A model generated the notes under the pieces. The model worked only from the letters and a program-made list of their open reading frames with translations. It searched no databases and was not told the origin of the DNA. Source: Neurospora crassa OR74A (lineage: Eukaryota > Ascomycota > Sordariomycetes > Sordariales > Sordariaceae). From it: a DNA stretch of 64,000 nt. Both the position numbers and the translations under genes were made by a program. Within the stretch, counting starts at the first letter, position 1. The number at the start of each line of letters is the position of its first letter. Location of the stretch: NCBI RefSeq assembly GCF_000182925.2, contig NC_026507.1:2170001-2234000 (forward strand). The letters run 5' to 3'. Shown in pieces: positions 59,701-64,000 of this stretch.

Positions 59701-60660
59701 TTCCTTAAAAGCCGTTTAATAATCCTTATTCTAACTATATTCTTCCCTTTTCTTTATTAAAGTAATTAATAGTTTTACAATACAGCTATGGTCCTTTACA
59801 AACTTTTAATAAAAATTATAGAATTTTAGAAAGGACTATATACTTCGAACGTTAGTAGGAACCTTCCAATCTTTTATAATAATAATTTTCTAAAGGTCTA
59901 TAGTAATACCGTTTTTTTAAGTAATAAATCTAAGGAATTTTGTTCGTTCTACGTAAAACTCGCACTTATTTAAGTTAATTTATAAACCGGCTACTTCCAA
60001 TTGCACTAAAACCCTTTTAATATAGATTTTATATTCCTTTAAATTATTAGAGAAAATTGGAATATTATTAATATAAACGTTATAAAAATCGTTTAAATAC
60101 CCCATTAGAATATTATTAATATATCGCTAAAACGTAGAAAGTCCGTTAATAAGGCCGAATAGAAATACTTTATATTTATATACTCTATATTAAATCCGGA
60201 ACGTCGTTAACTCTTCGTTATTAAAGTACATCCGTATTCGATAGAAAGCTTATTGGATATCGATTTTAATAAAAATCTTTATTTGATTAATCCGAATAAT
60301 AGTTTTTTCAATAAGAACTAACAAATATCTATCCTTTCTAACAATAACGTTTAATTTCTTATAATTTATACAAAATTGTAGCCCTTTATCAACTTTAAAC
60401 GCAAAGAGAATAAGCGCCGCCTAGGGGCTAAACTATTCTCAATAAAACTTTTTATAAGAGCCTTATTTATATATTTCCAATAAATTTTTAGCTTATTAAT
60501 TATTATTTTATAGAGTAGGCTATAACTAAATTCTTTTAGCCTCGCTCCTTCCTCTAATTGAATTTTATAATCGCTAGGACAATTTTAAGGTAGTATATCG
60601 GATTACTTTTCATTAAAAACGTTAAAATATTAATAAGCGTACTCTAATACCTCTTCCTTA
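59700..60660 (-). pseudogene. G4 reverse transcriptase
   Basis: Minus strand from 60420: G-L-Q-F-C-I-N-Y-K-K-L-N, then R-K-D-R-Y, I-F-I-K-I-D-I and A-F-Y-R-I-R-M-Y to about 60215. The catalytic motif near 60085 reads Y-I-N-N with I-F-S-N-N-L-K-E following, then V-L-V-Q-L-E-V-A-G-L near 60000 and N-K-C-E-F-Y near 59960. This is the standard order of fungal Metaviridae RT. Asp codons of the active site read as Asn. Confidence 0.88.
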
Positions 60661-61329
60661 ATTTACTTCCGTAATTCTTCTTCGTCTTCTAACAAAGCTT
60701 CTTACCAGCACTAAACTTTCATAAATCTATTTAATTCATATAAATTAATTATACTAATATATTCACATTCTACAAATTTTAAGAAAGCTTCGGCCCTTAC
60801 AATAACTAGGTTATTGTAATATTTATATTAATTAATCCTATTCCTCTTTAAATAGTAACGACTATAGAAGTCTTTTCTTTTTTAAGGATTATTTTTTCGT
60901 TCTTCATTAAATATAATAAAGTGTTTATATTGCAATAGGAGTTTGGGATTATCCTATTCTTAAAGTACATACTAATTATAAAGTTCCTGCTTTATTTTAA
61001 CTAAATTCTCATTTTCTCTTTTCTAAACTAGGCGGGTTTTCGAATCCTTAAATAATTCGACCAATCGTTTTAAGACTTCCTCTAATTCTAAAGTTCTTTA
61101 AACATTCTATTTTATAAATCCTAATTCCTAAATTTAGCGGTTAATTATCTTTAAATTCAATTTCCTTTTTTACTCTACCCTCTCCTCCGCCTCCTCTTTT
61201 TCCTTAGTTTAAAGAAAAATTATATATCGATTAGCTATATCGACTAATATTCAGTATTTCTATATCTAATATTTTCCTAAAATAAAGTTGTAATTAGAAT
61301 TAATAATTATTATTACTTTATTAGAGAGG

Positions 61330-61870
61330 ATCCGGTTTCAAACCTAAAGAGTTCCCTATAGATATAGGTTAATAGTTTTGCTATATTAACTATCGTGTCC
61401 TCCAAGAGTATAGGATTTAAAACCTTACAACTACTCAATTTAAATTTAATTAATTAGTTAGTCGGCGAATATCTTACTTACAAAAATATTCCTATTTACT
61501 CCCGAATTAATAAGTATATTAATTATACATAAAGATTTACTCTTATTTACTATAATATAGGAGGTAAACAAAACTTCCCCACTTAAATACCTATTTGAAA
61601 AATCCTTTTCGATTTTTATTACCCTTATTTCTACTACTTTAGCCTTTAGTACGCTAAAATAGGTATTAATTAATTCAATCCCTAAAAGGGAGTTTATAAT
61701 ACTTAAGGTAATTAATTTTTCGCTTTATTAGCTTTAGCTTTATAAGTAAACTACTTTACTAATTCGTTAATATAGTTCGAATTACTATATTTATTTAGGC
61801 AATCCCTAAAGCAGTAGCCGGTTTACTTACAACCGAAATACTTATTTTCTTCTAGTAATTTACGTACCTC
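61330..61870 (-). pseudogene. G4 zinc knuckle and aspartic protease
   Basis: Knuckle at about 61855-61805 on the minus strand: CX2CX4HX4C spacing with G-C-K at the second Cys and R-D-C at the last, the first Cys and the His now Tyr. Protease at 61530-61340: the I-D-S-G-A site reads I-N-S-G-V near 61500, followed by an F-R-F-E-T-G segment near 61340. Confidence 0.72.
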
Positions 61871-64000
61871 CTCCTTTAATATATTAAAGGGATATTAAAA
61901 ACCGGAGTCCTTAATTATAGAAGAAAATAATAAACTTCTAACCTTACTAATAATAGTCTTATTATCTTTATCTTTATCCTTACTCTTATTATCTTTATAC
62001 TTAAACTTCCATAAATACTAGCTATTCACCACGTACTTCTTACCTATACGTACGAAGGTAGTAGAATCAATAGTATCCTTACTATATTCGAAAAGAAGGG
62101 CATTCTAAATATCCCTCGGGAGCTTCCAATTAAACTCCTACTTCTAGGTCTCCACCGGGCGGTTGTATTTACTAGCTAATTATATAAAGGTATTCCAAAA
62201 TTCCCAAAAGTCTTCACTTATTTTAAATTTCAATTTATTAAATTTAAAGATAGCCTTTTCCTTACAATTATAATTATAATATTCATTCTTTAGGTAGTTA
62301 AGTAACTATTAGGAAATTTTAAAATAATAAGGGCCGTTTCCTAAATATAATTCTAAATCTTAAGCGGCCTTACTAACGGTATAGTTTTTAATATATATTT
62401 TTTTTACCTTATTATCAGTAAAATAATCGGCGTTCAATTTCAATTTATTTTGGATATAGCAATACTAAATATCGAAGGATATAGTATCCTTATCCTTTTT
62501 ATTATAAAAGTACAGCAGGTCCTTCTCCTTAGCCAATAATCGACTAACACTATAAAAGGTAAGTGTAATAGTACTAAGGGTATCCTTATAGTCGGGATTA
62601 TCTTTATATAAGTAATATACTTAATCGCAATTAAACTAGTCTAAATTCTATAGGGTTATATCAATAGTAACCTTCTTCTTTTACTTCTATAAATTGAAAT
62701 TTTCCTTAGTAAAGCGGGTAATAATAGTATTAAAATCTTTAATTTCACCTTCTTTAAAAGCTACTTTAATACCTAACTCCTTAACTTAGGCCTTAATAGT
62801 GATAAAACTATCTACAGATATAGCCAACTCCTTTTAAATTATTACTAGGACCTCTTTAATTTAATTTAATTTAATTAATAATCTTAAATAATTACCGCAC
62901 TCCTTTAGCGGAATAAATAATTTAGTATAATAATCCGGCGACGGGCTCCGGCTATCGAATAAATTTCGGTAGTTAGAGCGGGAAGGGTTATAATTATTGT
63001 TAGGGTTACGGGTTTTCTAAGTATCTTTATAATTTTTATAAACCTCCTATTCCTCTAAGTACTCGTTTTTAATATAGGCGCAACTACCTATAACTACATT
63101 AAATTAGTTAATACCTATTTGGATTTCTACAGTTAAATCTTAAACCTTCTTACGTAGTACAATATTCTTGTAGCGTATCCGGGCGATTTCTATATTAGTA
63201 GCCGAGGTTTTACTATTATTATATATATTATTTAATATATTTTCCAAGATAGTAATCTTCTTTTAAAGTTCGGTATTATTATCCTCTACAGCCTTCCAAT
63301 AGTTAAAGAAGTTTATAATATACTTATATATCTTACTAAGGTTAGTATTTAGGTTAATAGCAATAACCTAGTATTTATATTACTAAACTAGGGCTACCTC
63401 GGTTAGAATAACCCGTAGTTTAATCTCCTAAAAGATCGCGTTAAAACTATTAGGGTCTTCGCAAATATTTTTAAAAGTAGGTAAGTTTATTAATAATAGT
63501 CCTAAACGGGCCTTATCCCGGGCGAAGTAATAAACCTGATATTCTTTACTAACCTTAGTAAAAAGTTTAAAGGTAAAGGAAGGTCCGTGTTCTTCTTAGA
63601 ATAGTACTTAATAATCGCGCTAATCTTCGTATATAGGAATACGTATAAATCTTCTTTTTTAAAAATATAGTATATATTAGTTATTTTAATAGTAACTTCC
63701 TAATTAAAAAATACAATTACTTCGTTAATATTATTAAGAGCATCCTCGTTATTAAAATTAAATATATCGAAGGTACGTAATTAAGCATCCTATTTATCTT
63801 TAATAGTAATAATATTTATTAATTAGCAATGGAAAGCGTTATCCTACTCTACTACTAATTTGGAGGTAATAAGTACATCGTCAATATTAAAGATAATTTA
63901 CTCAACGGCAATTTTATCTTTCTAAGCCTTAATAGCCTACTTCTAAGCCTCATTAGTTTAAGCGCTTACGGCGGCAATCACTTTTGACTACATAGACTAC
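61870..64000 (-). pseudogene. G4 gag, truncated by the window edge
   Basis: Minus-strand Lys/Glu/Asp-rich coding remnant upstream of the zinc knuckle. The gag core, with F-x-x-F-W-x-T-F-I-like text, lies at about 62230-62150. The 5' end and the 5' LTR lie outside the window. Stops are mostly at likely Gln or Trp codons. Confidence 0.55.

Larger units (their letters stand above)
50141..64000 (-). mobile_element. Ty3/Gypsy retrotransposon G4, split by full-length LINE-B, runs off the right edge
   Basis: Minus strand, internal part at 57747-64000 plus 50141-50718. Removing LINE-B and one target duplication rejoins the chromodomain in one reading frame. Gag, zinc knuckle, protease, RT, RNase H, integrase and chromodomain are all recognised in order. 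Confidence 0.85.

Noticed and set aside
1-64000. CRISPR arrays, bacterial operons, rRNA genes
   Set aside because: No regularly spaced short repeats with unique spacers, no Shine-Dalgarno-led gene runs and no rRNA-like blocks; composition and element types are fungal.

Overview
This window looks like repeat-rich heterochromatin from a filamentous ascomycete (Pezizomycotina). No intact host gene was found. Almost all of it is transposable-element sequence altered by repeat-induced point mutation (RIP): CpA/TpG is largely replaced by TpA while CpG survives. Reading frames are therefore full of TAA/TAG where Gln codons stood, and Cys/His codons read as Tyr and Asp codons as Asn. Families were called by reading through these stops and recognising domain order and motifs. 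They are inferences from remembered family patterns, not database hits.

Layout. 1-1365: minus-strand Ty1/Copia gag and its LTR. 1366-6711: minus-strand Ty3/Gypsy pol (G1), split in its RT by a TIR element made largely of tandem repeats (4072-5004). 6726-15110: a full-length Tad/jockey-like LINE (LINE-A) with 14-bp target-site duplications, itself carrying a hAT-type MITE (7929-8531) and a truncated copy of its own family (8615-9441). 15165-22203: a short terminal repeat, a Copia-like gag remnant, a second MITE, unassigned coding remnants, minisatellites and another LINE-A fragment. 22209-30844: a complete forward Gypsy element (G2) with two LTRs and a 5-bp target duplication. 30845-36815: RIP-altered DNA with unassigned coding traces. 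36828-37647 and 45961-46765: two copies of a tRNA-headed SINE. 37841-41122: a truncated second LINE (LINE-B) carrying a LINE-A fragment. 42083-42587: a third MITE. 43005-43900: an island that kept its CpA. 45500-49899: minus-strand Gypsy G3, split by a SINE. 49900-64000: minus-strand Gypsy G4, whose chromodomain is split by a full-length LINE-B (50734-57731).

How the parts relate. Many nested insertions can be ordered from target-site duplications. LINE-A, LINE-B and the SINE end in related 3' tails, which suggests that the SINE uses LINE-B machinery. Short elements (MITEs, SINEs, most LTRs) and the ends of longer elements are largely free of RIP, while long internal regions are saturated. 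That contrast marks element borders and agrees with a length or homology threshold for RIP.
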